From Roseivirga sp. UBA6061 (lineage in GTDB: Bacteria > Bacteroidota > Bacteroidia > Cytophagales > Cyclobacteriaceae): DNA of 64,000 nt. The DNA is taken from positions 29,686 through 93,685 of the forward strand of contig DIYF01000057.1 of assembly GCA_002427745.1 (NCBI GenBank), in the 5' to 3' direction. Positions within the stretch are counted from its first letter, which is position 1. Every line of letters starts with the position of its first letter. Below, in pieces: positions 53,101 through 61,311 of this stretch. Both the position numbers and the translations under genes were made by a program. The notes under the pieces were generated by a model. It made no database searches and was not told the origin of the DNA. It worked only from the letters and a program-made list of their open reading frames with translations.

Positions 53101-55280
53101 GCTATGGTAAAGGCCTGATCACCCGTACCGTTAAATGTTGTTGTATTAGAACCCGGGGTGTAGATGGTCAGACTTGGTATTGAAAAATCACCTCCCACGG
53201 TAATATCATCTCCCTGTGGATCAAAGTCTGCCCGTTGATTCAAGGTAAGATCTCCATTCACAACTAATTCCGTCATGGTGATAGGCCCGTCATCCGTTGT
53301 AATGAACTGTGCCGAAGAGCCACCGGGATCTTCCTGAAGGGTAAGGTTGTTGAAAGAGCCGTTTACGGCAATGCCAAAGTCCGTAGAGCTGTTTACTTCA
53401 GCCACGATGGTTCCTCCGGTAGCAGAGAAATCTGTGTCCTTCGTGATTATGCTCAATCCTCCTGTCGTGGTAGGGGCACTTATGGTAAGAGTACCTCCTG
53501 TCATGATAAACGAGTTTCTGGAGTCAGTCAGGTTAGAAGCCTCCATATCGAACCTGGCAAAAGATGAACTACTGGCCCCACTGTTATCTATGTTCACCGA
53601 GCCGTTGGACTGATTATAAGCCAGGGCATTGGCTGTACCAATGGTAGCACTGGCAGTAGTCAGCTGACTGGCTGTAACCGTACCACCATCAATATCCAGA
53701 AGGGCATCGCTACCGGCATAACGAATACCATTTGAGTTACCTGTATCAAAACTACCACTGGTTATTTGCAGCGTTCCTACAATGGTGACTCCCTGGTTGT
53801 TTGTACCATTAGGTGTAGTGGTAGTAGATACGGTAGCCCCATTGATATGCAGTGCTCCGTTTTGGGGGATGAAAAAATCGGCAAGGCCCTCTGTGAGAGA
53901 TTCAATCGAAATATTCGATCCAAGTTCCAGCGTTCCGTTTTTAATCCAGATAGCCTTTTGAATAGTCGGATTGGCATCATCGCCTGAGCTTGTGTTAGCC
54001 TCATTGTTTCTTCCAAAAACCCTGAAGTTGCTTGTGGAAGTAGAACTGACAACCAAAGTCGCACTCTGGTCATTGCCCTTGTCTACTATAAGCCTGTAGA
54101 AATCAGTATTTCCTGAGCAGCTCAGAGACTGACTTTCCGTACCGGAAAAAGTAACTTCTACCACCCCTACCGTAGGGTCAGCCGTATACTCAGCAGATGA
54201 CTGAGCAGTAAAATCGACTGTTCCGTTATTAGTCAGGTTTCCTGTGATGGTAGCTGTATGCGGTGTACTGGCTCCGGTAGAAGTAGCATTGGTGGATATA
54301 GTGGATCCCGACTCTACAGAAATATCATCAAAAGAAAAGGTTCTGGCGGTCGCATCATTACCCAGTGTCAGGGTTGCGGAATTTTCAAGCGTAAGCGTGC
54401 CATTCACGGTCAGGTCAAGCCCGGCCGTGATGGTGGTATTATCAATAATGAGGTTATTATAGGTGGTGGCATCACTACTGGTCAGGGTGAAGGAACCCGC
54501 ACTGGTAATATACTCGAAGGTACCGCCAGAAGTGGTAGCAAAATCGTTACTTGTCACGCTCGGATGAGCACTGGCAGACTGCACGAGCCCGGTACCCGAC
54601 ATGGTGGCATAGTTATGTGAATCCGTAGTACCCAAAGAGAGAATACCATTTGCATTGATGTTCATATGATCCACATCAAAATTGCCGGTAGTAACGGTCA
54701 CAGTACGATTCACCAGTACGACTGCCTCGTCTGCTGCCCCGGGTACAGCGGAATTGACTAGTGTCTGACCTGAAGCATCAGTGGTCCAGGTATCGGCATC
54801 TTCTGCATTACCCGACTGATAACTGTAGAGACTTAAGGCCGCGGAGGTGGTAGTACTTACTGTAGCAGGACTGGTGGTGAGGTAATCCGGTGTGGGAGAT
54901 CCCCCGGTATTGAATTCGTATGCCGCAAAATGGTAAGTAGTACTGGCTGAAAGGCCCTGGATTAAGGCAGTGGACGCTGAACCTGAAAAGACAACAAAAT
55001 TGCCAGACCCTATTTGGGTACCTAAAGAAAAGTGATCTGCTGTGTAACTGGTGGCGTCTACGGGGTTGCTGTCTACTGCTGATCCGGCTTTAGCCAAAAT
55101 GATAGTATTAGCTCCGTCTCCCCCGGTCCAGGACAAAGACAAAGTCCCTGAACCCAGGTTGGATACCGTAAGAGCCGATGGCTGTGTCGTGGGCTCCTGA
55201 GCCATAAGAGTTCCGGCCAGGAGAAACAATCCCACAAATATCACAAAGCTTACAGAAGTAAGCCTGATTCTGAAGTGCAT
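47169..55280 (-). CDS. giant secreted T9SS-sorted repeat protein, 2703 aa
   Basis: Signal peptide (FVIFVGLFLLAGTLMAQ), a fibronectin III-like domain (about 35-145), then a very long array of short beta-strand repeats such as 'GTLTL..SATLTLG' and 'TFNNITISNTAGTVTV', likely a beta-helix rod. Three blocks begin with a 'YFSRN..W.....STWS...H.G' header, at about residues 150, 1050 and 1830. Residues about 2400-2600 are non-repetitive with a CPSCSGH segment. The end (IFPNPSNGFNLQMVL... to HRLIKN) is a type A C-terminal sorting domain for the type IX secretion system. It is a probable cell-surface adhesin or structural filament. Confidence 0.92.
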   Translation of the reverse strand: MHFRIRLTSVSFVIFVGLFLLAGTLMAQEPTTQPSALTVSNLGSGTLSLSWTGGDGANTIILAKAGSAVDSNPVDATSYTADHFSLGTQIGSGNFVVFSGSASTALIQGLSASTTYHFAAYEFNTGGSPTPDYLTTSPATVSTTTSAALSLYSYQSGNAEDADTWTTDASGQTLVNSAVPGAADEAVVLVNRTVTVTTGNFDVDHMNINANGILSLGTTDSHNYATMSGTGLVQSASAHPSVTSNDFATTSGGTFEYITSAGSFTLTSSDATTYNNLIIDNTTITAGLDLTVNGTLTLENSATLTLGNDATARTFSFDDISVESGSTISTNATSTGASTPHTATITGNLTNNGTVDFTAQSSAEYTADPTVGVVEVTFSGTESQSLSCSGNTDFYRLIVDKGNDQSATLVVSSTSTSNFRVFGRNNEANTSSGDDANPTIQKAIWIKNGTLELGSNISIESLTEGLADFFIPQNGALHINGATVSTTTTPNGTNNQGVTIVGTLQITSGSFDTGNSNGIRYAGSDALLDIDGGTVTASQLTTASATIGTANALAYNQSNGSVNIDNSGASSSSFARFDMEASNLTDSRNSFIMTGGTLTISAPTTTGGLSIITKDTDFSATGGTIVAEVNSSTDFGIAVNGSFNNLTLQEDPGGSSAQFITTDDGPITMTELVVNGDLTLNQRADFDPQGDDITVGGDFSIPSLTIYTPGSNTTTFNGTGDQAFTIAGTITTGLNNVTINKSSGTVTPSAALTILADFNLTAGTFADGGFTHQVTGNVTNSGTHSGSGAISLVASGSTQTIGGDGTGIFENLTLNNTNAASAPISITADITVNGVLNFAQSKLFSIGANLLTLGSSASITGSGSSAYIETSGSASDSGVTRTYGSTGSFTWPIGAAGGSVYTPATVNVVTASATGTINITPVEAEHPNVTTTGLALTYYWNVTSSGFSGVSSVTHTYEYDASDIQGDEADYIFGRYDTSANSWTTGDTGDVNEGTNTIGGTGNLTGVSFIDGDFTAGDADPTNPFGAVTVFYSRNDATNITTTGSDWDTQSTWSTTDHTGAAGTQLPEDVQGATVIIASGHIVNGITAAKTVEGLELQGTLDVENSSGHDFGTITGTGNLIISSSDGTPEFPTGDATAFLGSSGGTVTYTNEGLFIQNLPSTPTSYNNLIINGGISAGGAFGTTLPSASLEVLNDLTISDGASAGNTANVFLATGQTYTIGNDLILTSENAQTVILEFGTAAATSLIVNNNITVGSGTQLQVNNANGVIDHTISVGGSITNNGTFDMVPSSGNNIDLTFTGSTSTSVTGTGATTDFAGITVNKGTSKSSELNVNATAFTLTGLTLTNGSFRLTSAQTITPSTTTFDIPATTQLAVSGGTINLATAASDANDVTLSGEIEVVSGAITIGTSTNDNNNDIEYASTGSPIIDVQGGTLTVNGQIRRPVSTSSGSLTFSQTGGTITINGRNTETSRAKLEVLNDGSVTMTSGTLNIVRGGGTTFNDLYLYPSSSSVSGGTIVFTSGSSGNQSYTLSSSIDLNNITVTGNGGSNTATLTLNDQGRSINDLTISEANSTFNANGLALTIGGNFSNTGTFTANSNTTTFSSSAAQSMALNGTTNFFNLVVNKSAETLTLSGSNDAAVLGDLTLTSGTMEDGGRTLNLTGNLTNNATHTSGTVGTGGISFSDADHDITGTGTYGNLTLTGTSRLVTVNSAITLNADLDFTGTVVLDVLSNGLTFGSDATITGSSFSSTKMIRTASNIGIVKNFPASATDFTFPIGIGTDYTPVRTNLTTNTNTGSITARVFNERHPLTTSSSDLELLRYWTLENTGLSGVTATLVFTYVDGDVQGTESSYFGGIVSAADWSPTGGTEFDDAPTNTVRTVDAASNTITFSDATTIAGEYTAGETAEFSAVDTYFSRNSGSGGNWESTSTWSTTGHDGVAASAVPDGHKVVIASGHTVTVTEDNKSSFSIDLAGTLTLGTTIGHDFGTITGAGEVDITATGSGNFNFPASDISGYTGTHDYTGSTDGNMLNTPANFHNLTFSGTSTKNLENTNFGITNDFSMSAGTINQTTASTVSLGGSFSNTGATFSDSAGTLELNGTGAQGITASGGTTTFNNITISNTAGTVTVNNNIDMNGTFTQAASTTLDMDANCIGGTGAIVINGEVQTSNTNGLSGGATTTFENTVTSVTLNSGSNIVYDATGAQTVTARTDYDGLQVGGSGTKSMAGATTVSAALNVAAGDLSIGANTLTLDGTVTGTGTITGSTTSNISVGGTGALGTIDFSSGGNTLGSLTVNRTTSGTVDFEEDFTINTAATFTEGFVNIPDNTTVTLGASGSPATITGGSETAYFNTDANDNDADDEPEIDFFLESSELEIPMGYNPFFSIRLSCPSCSGHRFRARIKRGPYNTPPSSDSRVTTNVVAAQWELRKISGGTVDVTVTLCWSGSGETTGLGNDVGISVWDTGLMTPFWDVGNNISTKSGSNPYCQSRTITIDSNDRHFFGVTNDQSPLPVTLLAFNGEMNDEGNIELNWETADEENNDFFQVQRSSTGLGDWEPLGFVAGNGNSDHIIRYSFIDDNVSKDEGFLYYRLKQVDFNGAFEYSPVISVAIDSEQFEAEKSWKIFPNPSNGFNLQMVLTDPRFGSSDSFRFRLMNMKGELLHDEEQTAASGADQVIEKLAFSRSGIYILEISSGTRVERHRLIKN

Positions 55281-55487
55281 ACCTATCTAAAATTACCTTG
55301 GTCGAGAAAGGGTAATTCCTAGAATAGCAAGCTACACCGGTGTTTAGGAACTAAGTGAACGCGCAAACTACGAAATTTTACATAAAAAACCGCGATACTT
55401 ATATTGAAGTTGATCAATATCCGCACCTCGAATCTTTTACATAAAGGAAAACATCACTCAGGGCTAATATAGTACGATCTGACTAAA

Positions 55488-55553
55488 GATAACCCTACCA
55501 GAATGTTATGGATATTGAAAGCTTTTTTAAAGAAGCCTCACAGCAGGGTTATC
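55488..55553 (-). terminator. long hairpin after the ABC permease gene
   Basis: A 9-bp outer stem (GATAACCCT / AGGGTTATC) encloses an inner weak stem; it starts 10 nt after the permease stop on the minus strand. Only three T follow, so terminator function is uncertain. Confidence 0.45.
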
Positions 55554-55562
55554 TCTGACTTT

Positions 55563-57965
55563 TTATTCGTACCTCAGTGATTTTATAGGGTTGGCAAAAG
55601 CAGCCTTAATGGACTGATAGCTTACCGTGGAAACTGCTATCAACAGTGAGATACCGGCCGCTAACAGAAACACACCGGCACCTATGTCTATACGTTCGGC
55701 AAATTCTTTCAGCCAGCTGTCCATCAGGAAATACGACAGAGGGGCAGCAATGACAAAAGAAAACAGTACAAGCTTGACAAAGTCTCTCGATAGCAAAATC
55801 ACCACACCGGTTTCTGTGGCTCCCAATACCTTGCGAATACCAATCTCCTTTACCTTTTGCTGTGCTGTATAGGCAGCCAGGCCATAGAGACCAAGACAGG
55901 CTATTAATATGGCAATCATGGCAAAGAATGTAAATACACTGCTAAAGCTCTCTTCGCTCTGGTACTGTTGATCAAAGTCTTCGTTGAGAAAGGAGTATTC
56001 AAAAATGCGATCGGGCATAATTTCACGATAGGCTGATTCAACACGCTTAATGACCTGATCGAAATTAGCGGTTTCCACCCTGGCTGAGAGATATCCGGGA
56101 GTTCCCTGCTGCATAGGCATAATAAAGGGCTCAATCGCATTTTGAACCGACATGAAGTAGAAGTCTTTCAATACGCCTATCACTCTTCCCTGTCGCTGCT
56201 GCCAGGCCAGTTGTTTTCCGATGGCCTCTTCCGGACTGGCAAAACCCAATCGGTTGACACCCGCTTCATTCAATATAAATCCTTCATTTTCGTCTGTTCC
56301 GAATGAGCGGTCAAAACCACGGCCGGCCACCAGTTCCAGGTCATAGACCTGGATAAAATCGTAGTCTACCGTAATAAATCGCATATCGCTCCAGTCTGCA
56401 TTCTGGTCCCAGCCGAGACGCACCACATTATTACCCATTTCTTTACCAGGCACCCGGGAAGAAAGTGTTACCCCGTTAATCTCCGGAAATTGCTCCAGGC
56501 GGTCTTTCAACACCTGAAAGTTCTCAGCCGTGCCGCTGCCAAATCGACTGGGGATAAAAATCATTCGCTCTTTTTCAAAGCCCAGCTCAAGATTGCGCAT
56601 ATGACTCAGCTGATTGAAAACTACCAGTGTAGAAATGATCAGGCTGATCGAAATAAGGAATTGCAATACAACCAGTCCTTTTCTCAAAACAGCCCCTTTG
56701 GCAGATGTCTTAAAGCTGCCTTTCAGGGTTTGAGTAGGCTTAAAGGCTGAGAGCACAAAGGCCGGGTAGCTCCCTGAAAGGACACCCACAAAAAGGGTGA
56801 TGACGATGAGTGCAACGCCCAAGAGACTGTTTTCAAAGGGATTGAAAGTCATGACCTTTCCGGTGAATCCGTTCAATGCCGGCAAGGTGAGTAATACCAG
56901 CCCTACCGAGAGTACCAGCGCAACAAAAGCCATAAAGACTGATTCACTCAGAAACTGACCGATCAGGTGTTTGCGATAAGCTCCAACCACTTTTCTCACA
57001 CCTACTTCTTTTGCCCGGTTCACTGATCGGGCGGTGGCCAGGTTCATAAAGTTAATGCAGGCGATCAACAGAATAAAGACCCCGACAAAGGAGAAGATAT
57101 AGACATAGGACTCATTGCCATTGGCCTCATATTCTGCCCTCAGAGACGACTTGAGGTGAATATCCTTAAAAGGCACCAGCATATACTCCTGACGATAGCC
57201 CGATCCGGTTTCCTGATCGAGAATGTAATTGGCCGAAATGCGTTTAAGTTTCGCTTCCAGGGCTTTGACATCGGTGCCGGGCACGGTTTCCAGATAGGTG
57301 TGGGAATTGAAGCCCCACCAGCTTCTGGCTATGCGGTTGGTAGCCCTCAGTGTCTCGTAAGAACCCAGGAGGTCAAACTTCAGGTGTGAATTGGCAGGAA
57401 TGTCTTCTAACACTCCCGTTACTTTCAACTCATAATTGTTATCAGGAAAGCGCAGTACCTCACCCACTACATCCGTTTTACCAAAATACCTGGTAGCGGC
57501 CTGCTTTGATATCACCACCGTATAAGGGTCTAACAAAGCGGTCTCAGGATTGCCATCTACCAGCGGAAAATCAAAGAGCTGAAACACATTGGAGTCCGCC
57601 CAGGTAATGTCCTGATAAAATCGTTGGGTGCCACCCGGCTTTTCTATCACCTGACTGGTCCATTTCTGAAAACGTACGGAAGACAGAATTTCCGGATAGT
57701 CTTTGACCATATACTGTGCTACTATACCCGAGATCTGGGCCCATTTCTCAGATCCGCCATCATTTGGTAAAAAGTACTCGCAACTGGCCCGCACGATCTG
57801 ACCGGCCCTGGTATGATGCTGATCATAAGTCAGTTCATCTTGTACGTAAAGAAAAATGAGCAGAGAGCAGGTAATACCTACAGTGAGACCAAAAATATTG
57901 AGAAAGGCATAAACCTTGTTTTTCAAGAGTGATCTGACGGCAATTTTAAAGTAGCTTTTAATCAT
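55563..57965 (-). CDS. MacB/FtsX-type ABC transporter permease
   Basis: 800 residues with two copies of the FtsX layout: an N-terminal helix, a periplasmic MacB-type domain (about 50-245), three helices starting FVGVFILLIACINFMNLATARS, a second helix-periplasmic-domain set, and a last three-helix block with IRKVLGATETGVV. This double form is common in Cytophagales, where it often occurs in many paralogs. It should pair with a separate ATPase, not encoded beside it. It is probably an efflux or lipoprotein-type mechanotransmission transporter. Confidence 0.92.
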   Translation of the reverse strand: MIKSYFKIAVRSLLKNKVYAFLNIFGLTVGITCSLLIFLYVQDELTYDQHHTRAGQIVRASCEYFLPNDGGSEKWAQISGIVAQYMVKDYPEILSSVRFQKWTSQVIEKPGGTQRFYQDITWADSNVFQLFDFPLVDGNPETALLDPYTVVISKQAATRYFGKTDVVGEVLRFPDNNYELKVTGVLEDIPANSHLKFDLLGSYETLRATNRIARSWWGFNSHTYLETVPGTDVKALEAKLKRISANYILDQETGSGYRQEYMLVPFKDIHLKSSLRAEYEANGNESYVYIFSFVGVFILLIACINFMNLATARSVNRAKEVGVRKVVGAYRKHLIGQFLSESVFMAFVALVLSVGLVLLTLPALNGFTGKVMTFNPFENSLLGVALIVITLFVGVLSGSYPAFVLSAFKPTQTLKGSFKTSAKGAVLRKGLVVLQFLISISLIISTLVVFNQLSHMRNLELGFEKERMIFIPSRFGSGTAENFQVLKDRLEQFPEINGVTLSSRVPGKEMGNNVVRLGWDQNADWSDMRFITVDYDFIQVYDLELVAGRGFDRSFGTDENEGFILNEAGVNRLGFASPEEAIGKQLAWQQRQGRVIGVLKDFYFMSVQNAIEPFIMPMQQGTPGYLSARVETANFDQVIKRVESAYREIMPDRIFEYSFLNEDFDQQYQSEESFSSVFTFFAMIAILIACLGLYGLAAYTAQQKVKEIGIRKVLGATETGVVILLSRDFVKLVLFSFVIAAPLSYFLMDSWLKEFAERIDIGAGVFLLAAGISLLIAVSTVSYQSIKAAFANPIKSLRYE

Positions 57966-58183
57966 AAGTGTTTGAGTTTTGACTTGAACCGTAGTTCAAA
58001 GACCTCAAATTCAGCAATTCGTTACAATCATTGGATGAAAAATCTCAGAAATACCCTATTTTATGCAGCGAACAATGCGATTGTAATCTCAAAATCAGAT
58101 ATTTGTCGCTAGAAGTGTTGTCTCCTTAAACCGACATTAAGTCAAGTCTATGACTCCCGCAAGTGCCTGGGTTTGATTTATTT

Positions 58184-58208
58184 CGGAACTCGAACTAAAT
58201 TTGTTCCG
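58184..58208. promoter_or_regulatory. inverted repeat before the MarR gene
   Basis: CGGAAC / GTTCCG (6 bp, 13-nt spacer) lies 33 nt upstream of the MarR start. Its interior ACTCGAACTAAA recurs in part (ACTCGAACAAA) before the RND gene. A candidate autoregulatory operator. Confidence 0.45.
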
Positions 58209-58240
58209 TTGCTATAGGTGATACACAGAAGGAGAAAGCT

Positions 58241-58702
58241 ATGACAGTAAGCCACAAACAAGTAGGACAGTTTACCGAAGCCATGGAGGCCTTACTCATG
58301 AAAATGGAGGAGGTAGACAATACCTGTATGGAAGTTTCCCGCGACCTGGCGAAGCGCGAATTTGCGCTGATCGTCCTGCTGGGAAAACACAAATCCCTGA
58401 TCATGAAAGAAGTCTCAGACTTTATGAGAGTACCTATGAGTACCGCTACAGGCATTGTGGATAAGCTGGTTTCCAAGGGTTACCTCATGCGCTTCTACTC
58501 AGAAGAAGATCGAAGAATTGTCAGAATCGGTCTTAGCAAATACGGTCAGGAGCTTTACGACCTGCTCGAAAAAATGATGCACTACTTCGGTAGCCATATC
58601 CTGGAAGGCTTTACCCAGGACGAACGCGATCAATTCATCTTTTTACTCGAAAAAGCCACCCGCAACCTGGACTTCAAACTGAAGACAGGAGAGCTTGTTT
58701 GA
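58241..58702 (+). CDS. MarR-family transcription regulator
   Basis: 153 residues with a winged helix: VSDFMRVPMSTATGIVDKLVSKGYLMRFYSEEDRRIVRIGLS, including the DRR wing motif. A good Shine-Dalgarno site (AAGGAG, 58229-58234) lies 6 nt before the ATG. It probably represses itself and the RND operon downstream; palindromes lie before both. MarR proteins of this kind usually respond to hydrophobic small molecules. Confidence 0.9.
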   Translation: MTVSHKQVGQFTEAMEALLMKMEEVDNTCMEVSRDLAKREFALIVLLGKHKSLIMKEVSDFMRVPMSTATGIVDKLVSKGYLMRFYSEEDRRIVRIGLSKYGQELYDLLEKMMHYFGSHILEGFTQDERDQFIFLLEKATRNLDFKLKTGELV

Positions 58703-58716
58703 TATTTTTTTGAAAA

Positions 58717-58739
58717 AATATTTCGGTTTTCGAAATATT
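58717..58739. promoter_or_regulatory. 23-bp palindrome before the RND gene
   Basis: AATATTTCG / CGAAATATT, a perfect 9-bp inverted repeat with a 5-nt spacer, in the 115-nt gap between the MarR and RND genes. Its size and symmetry fit a MarR operator. Confidence 0.55.
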
Positions 58740-58817
58740 CTGGAACTAAAATATACTGAAATCGTATTTTACGTTTGTCGAATAAATTGAAACTCGAACA
58801 AACTCTCAATAAGACTT

Positions 58818-61208
58818 ATGAAACAAAGTATTAACAACCTCAAGAAAGGTGGTCAGCAGTTTGGAGAACGCTGGGGCCGCTTTGTGGTTAAGTTCAGATG
58901 GCCGGTACTCATCGGCACCCTGGCCCTTGCTATGGCCTTCGGTGCAGGAGGTCAGATGGGCTTTAACAGTGATTATCATGTCTTCTTCAGTGAGGATAAC
59001 CCTCAGCTCCTGGCCTATGACGGGCTCCAGAACAAATACACAAAAGACGATAATGTATTTATCGTAATCGCACCTAAAGACGGTGAGGTGTTTACCAGGC
59101 AGACACTCACGGCCATAGAAGAACTGACTGCTGAGGCCTGGCAGACGCCCTATTCAAGCCGCGTAGATGCCATTACCAATTTTCAGTATACCCGGGCGGT
59201 GGAAGATGACCTGTATGTAGATGATCTCATCGAAAATGCAGCAGCCAAAAGTCCGGCAGAGCTGAAAGAACTGAAGGATATTGCTACATCAGACCCCCGA
59301 CTGGTACACAGGCTGATCAACGAAGAAGGAACAGCCACTGCTATCAACGTTACGGTGAGATTGCCTGAGCAGGACAATGGCGAAAGTGCGGAAGTGGCGG
59401 CTTTTACCAGACAAATGGTAGAGGACCTGAAGGTTAAATACCCGAATCTCGAAACGTACATGTCTGGCTTTGTGATGCTCAACAGCGCCTTCTTTGAAGC
59501 GGCCAATGGCGATTTTCAGACACTGACTCCCCTGATGTTCCTCATTGTTATCATCACCATCTTGCTGACTACCCGAACATTTTCCGGTACCATTTCCACC
59601 CTCATCGTGATTGTGCTGTCTATTATGACCGCCATGGGTTTTGGGGCCTATATGGGTATTGGCCTGACACCGCCTTCCGGAGCATTTATCAATATTATAC
59701 TCACGCTGGCAGTAGCCGACAGTATTCATGTACTGATCACCATTATCCAGCAAATGAGAAATGGCGTAGACAAGCGCGATGCCATCGTTGAGTCACTCAG
59801 GGTAAACTTCATGCCGGTATTTATCACCAGTCTTACTACGGTGATCGGTTTTCTGTCTATGAATTTCTCTGATTCACCTCCATTTCATGACCTGGGCAAC
59901 CTGACAGCCGTAGGTATGGTGGCAGCCTTTCTGTACTCAACACTTTCCTTACCGGCATTGCTGGCCATACTCCCGGTAAAAGTAAAAGCGCGGGCTCCCA
60001 AAAAAGACAAAGGCACCTTCCTGGAAAGGCTGGCAGAGTTTGTTATTTCCAACAAGCGCCCTGTTATAGCAGCCTCTTCCATCTTTATACTGGCCTCTTC
60101 CTTCCTTGTATTTAAAAATGAGCTCAACGATGAGTTTATCAAATACTTCAGCAAGGATGTCACCTTCAGAAGCGACACGGACTATATCTCTGACAACCTC
60201 ACCGGTATTTATACCATAGAGTTTTCAGTAGGTGCCTCGGAAGAGGGGGGTATCAATAACCCTGAATACCTGAACACCCTCAAAGACTTCGAAGACTGGC
60301 TTTATACCAATGACGAGGTAGTACATGTGAATGCTTTTACGGAGGTGATGGAACAGGTTAACAAATCTATGCACGGGGATGACCTCGCCTACTACCGCAT
60401 GCCAGACAACCGGGAAGAAGCAGCACAGTACCTGCTCCTTTACGAAATGTCTTTGCCCTTTGGGCTCGACCTGAACAATCAGGTAAATGTGGACAAGTCT
60501 GAAACGCGTGTGATTGTGACGCTGAAGAACATCCCGACCAAAAGCATGCTGGAGCTAAGTGATAAAGCCTCTGCCTGGCTGGACGCCAACGCACCGGCCC
60601 ATATGAAGGCAGAAGGAGTGAGCAGTACTATGATGTTTGCCCACCTTTCTGAAAGGCAAATCCTGAGTATGATCAGCGGTACAACTGTGGCCTTGGTCCT
60701 GATCTCTATTGTACTGGCTTTTGCCATCAGAAGTGCCAAGTTTGGCTTTCTCAGCCTGATTCCCAATATCATGCCCGTTGTTGTTGGCCTGGGTATCTGG
60801 GGGCTGCTCTATGGCTATATCAATACCGGTATTTCCATTGTATTCGGAATGACTCTGGGCATCATTGTAGATGACACGGTTCACTTCCTTTCAAAGTACC
60901 TGAGAGCCAGAAGAGAGCTGGGCAAATCACCGGAAGACTCTGTTCGCTATGCCTTCTCTACTGTAGGGCAGGCATTACTGGTAACCACCTTTGTACTGGT
61001 AGCCGGCTTTATGGTATTGGCACAATCCAACTTCGGTCTGAATTCAGATATGGCCCGAATCACGGTGATCATTATCCTGTTTGCACTGATCCTGGATTTC
61101 CTGATGCTGCCTGCATTGCTCATGCTCTCCCCGGTAAAAAGACCGCAGGATGGCAGCAAGCCGGCCAGCACCAATAAGACCACCATGCAGCCTGTACCTG
61201 CCACTTAA
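58818..61208 (+). CDS. RND/MMPL-family exporter
   Basis: 796 residues with 12 membrane helices in two halves, the RND pattern: helix 1 (WPVLIGTLALAMAFG), a periplasmic loop, helices 2-6 (about 230-400), a second helix, a second loop and helices 8-12 (about 620-780) with GMTLGIIVDDTVHFLSKY. The MMPL type moves lipids and hydrophobic metabolites rather than working as a tripartite drug pump. It forms an operon with a LolA-like carrier and a barrel protein, which together suggest transfer of a lipid-like cargo to the outer membrane. Confidence 0.92.
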   Translation: MKQSINNLKKGGQQFGERWGRFVVKFRWPVLIGTLALAMAFGAGGQMGFNSDYHVFFSEDNPQLLAYDGLQNKYTKDDNVFIVIAPKDGEVFTRQTLTAIEELTAEAWQTPYSSRVDAITNFQYTRAVEDDLYVDDLIENAAAKSPAELKELKDIATSDPRLVHRLINEEGTATAINVTVRLPEQDNGESAEVAAFTRQMVEDLKVKYPNLETYMSGFVMLNSAFFEAANGDFQTLTPLMFLIVIITILLTTRTFSGTISTLIVIVLSIMTAMGFGAYMGIGLTPPSGAFINIILTLAVADSIHVLITIIQQMRNGVDKRDAIVESLRVNFMPVFITSLTTVIGFLSMNFSDSPPFHDLGNLTAVGMVAAFLYSTLSLPALLAILPVKVKARAPKKDKGTFLERLAEFVISNKRPVIAASSIFILASSFLVFKNELNDEFIKYFSKDVTFRSDTDYISDNLTGIYTIEFSVGASEEGGINNPEYLNTLKDFEDWLYTNDEVVHVNAFTEVMEQVNKSMHGDDLAYYRMPDNREEAAQYLLLYEMSLPFGLDLNNQVNVDKSETRVIVTLKNIPTKSMLELSDKASAWLDANAPAHMKAEGVSSTMMFAHLSERQILSMISGTTVALVLISIVLAFAIRSAKFGFLSLIPNIMPVVVGLGIWGLLYGYINTGISIVFGMTLGIIVDDTVHFLSKYLRARRELGKSPEDSVRYAFSTVGQALLVTTFVLVAGFMVLAQSNFGLNSDMARITVIIILFALILDFLMLPALLMLSPVKRPQDGSKPASTNKTTMQPVPAT

Positions 61209-61223
61209 TAGCATATTAACTCA

Positions 61224-61297
61224 GAGCCTTGCTCTGCAAGAGCTCAGGGGAAATTATATAAAACGAACCCGCTCAATGTCTGCAAAAGGCATTGGGC
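61224..61297 (+). other. two tandem intercistronic hairpins
   Basis: Hairpin 1 (61224-61245): GAGC-CTTGC with GCAAG-A-GCTC, a 3-nt loop and one bulge. Hairpin 2 (61271-61297): an 11-bp stem with two wobbles and loop GCAAA, ending 14 nt before the next start. No T tract. They may protect or separate the transcript of the following two genes. Confidence 0.5.
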
Positions 61298-61311
61298 ACA
61301 AATAAGAAACC

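Noticed and set aside
47326..54620. Many plus-strand ORFs of 60-160 codons opposite the giant secreted protein
   Set aside because: They are open because of the Thr/Ser/Val-rich repeat codons on the minus strand; they show repeat-like composition, and no signals or families.
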